From Gammaproteobacteria bacterium (GTDB taxonomy: Bacteria; Pseudomonadota; Gammaproteobacteria; Pseudomonadales; Azotimanducaceae): a stretch of DNA of 5,515 nt. Shown in pieces: positions 5,326 to 5,515 of the stretch. The stretch lies in assembly GCA_002690405.1 (NCBI GenBank), contig NZEI01000014.1, forward strand, positions 8,687-14,201, given 5' to 3'. Below the pieces are notes generated by a model. That model was not told the origin of the DNA. It saw only the letters and a program-made list of their open reading frames with translations, and did no database searches. The first letter of the stretch is position 1, and the number at the start of each line of letters is the position of its first letter. The position numbers were made by a program, and so were the translations under genes.

Positions 5326-5515
5326 TTATTCACCGATTTCGCTAAGTTTAAGCTCTGGCCTGGGCATAGGAAGAGCAACTGCCCGGAACCTGGCGATCTG
5401 TTCCTCCACCAGAGCCAATCACCTAAGATTTCTGGCGCGACGCTTCTCCAAAGCCGTAATATTCGCGTACTGCTTTAAACTTGGATATTCCCGGTTCAAA
5501 GACCTCCAATAACAC
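5326..5515 (-). pseudogene. Frameshifted remnant resembling transposase OrfA (IS66/IS3-type), cut by window edge
   Basis: On the minus strand from the window edge, one frame reads VFEPGISKFKAVREYYGFGEASRQKS and stops at 5423-5425. This resembles the helix-turn-helix of IS66- or IS3-type OrfA proteins (pattern PGxSxxxVAxxxG). The conserved LxWRR end of that helix appears only in another frame (LWWRN, about 5400-5414). A third frame (5418-5326) continues with EEQIARFRAVALPMPRPE, like the Pro-rich tail of IS66 OrfA, and ends at TAA 5326-5328. Three frames for one short domain imply at least two frame-changing lesions. The similarity is by eye and partial; it could be another HTH protein or chance. 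No terminal inverted repeats were recognised. Confidence 0.35.

Larger units (their letters stand above)
5066..5515. other. 450-base region without an intact gene: element border
   Basis: From left to right: the methyltransferase leader with its duplicated ACAGAGGTA, a small inverted repeat GCCT-GAT-AGGC (about 5104-5114), the tRNA 3'-end fragment, the CTATAG/CCATAG repeat, an unassigned stretch (about 5181-5270), the G/C hairpin and the transposase-like remnant. Taken together it looks like a decayed junction of mobile DNA with chromosome rather than a simple promoter region. Confidence 0.45.

Overview
The window looks like chromosomal DNA of a Gammaproteobacterium of moderate GC content. 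This is inferred from the Sec-exported proteins, the CCA-encoding tRNA 3' end and the type of methyltransferase; nothing in the window fixes the genus. It holds five convincing protein genes, one on the plus strand and four on the minus strand. No complete RNA gene, CRISPR array or intact mobile element is visible.

Left edge (1-594, plus): the 3' part of a CPBP-family intramembrane protease gene, open to the window edge. It converges on the minus-strand genes across a gap of about 116 bases. Centre (711-3698, minus, in order of transcription): an exported DUF952 protein, a 253-base gap, a Sec-exported alpha/beta hydrolase, then 37 bases later a phytanoyl-CoA-dioxygenase-like Fe(II)/2-oxoglutarate oxygenase. 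The hydrolase and oxygenase could share a transcript. The DUF952 gene probably has its own promoter at 3726-3753. Next is a 329-base gap (3699-4027) with strong inverted repeats and a possible 32-codon small gene. Right (4028-5065, minus): a SAM-dependent methyltransferase of the cyclopropane-synthase superfamily, closer in its motifs to the coclaurine N-methyltransferase-like branch than to true Cfa.

Right edge (5066-5515): no intact gene. It holds a 28-base fragment matching the 3' end of a tRNA, a nearby hyphenated inverted repeat, a G/C-rich hairpin, and a frameshifted remnant that resembles the helix-turn-helix part of an IS66/IS3-type transposase OrfA. This reads as the scarred border of an integrated element, which would lie mainly to the right of the window.

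The genes suggest lipid or small-molecule modification (oxygenase, hydrolase, methyltransferase), but no shared pathway can be read from the sequence. I see no clear new defence or biosynthetic system. The most distinctive points are the exported DUF952 protein, the oxygenase with an unassigned N-terminal region of about 120 residues beside an exported hydrolase, and the tRNA/transposase scar.
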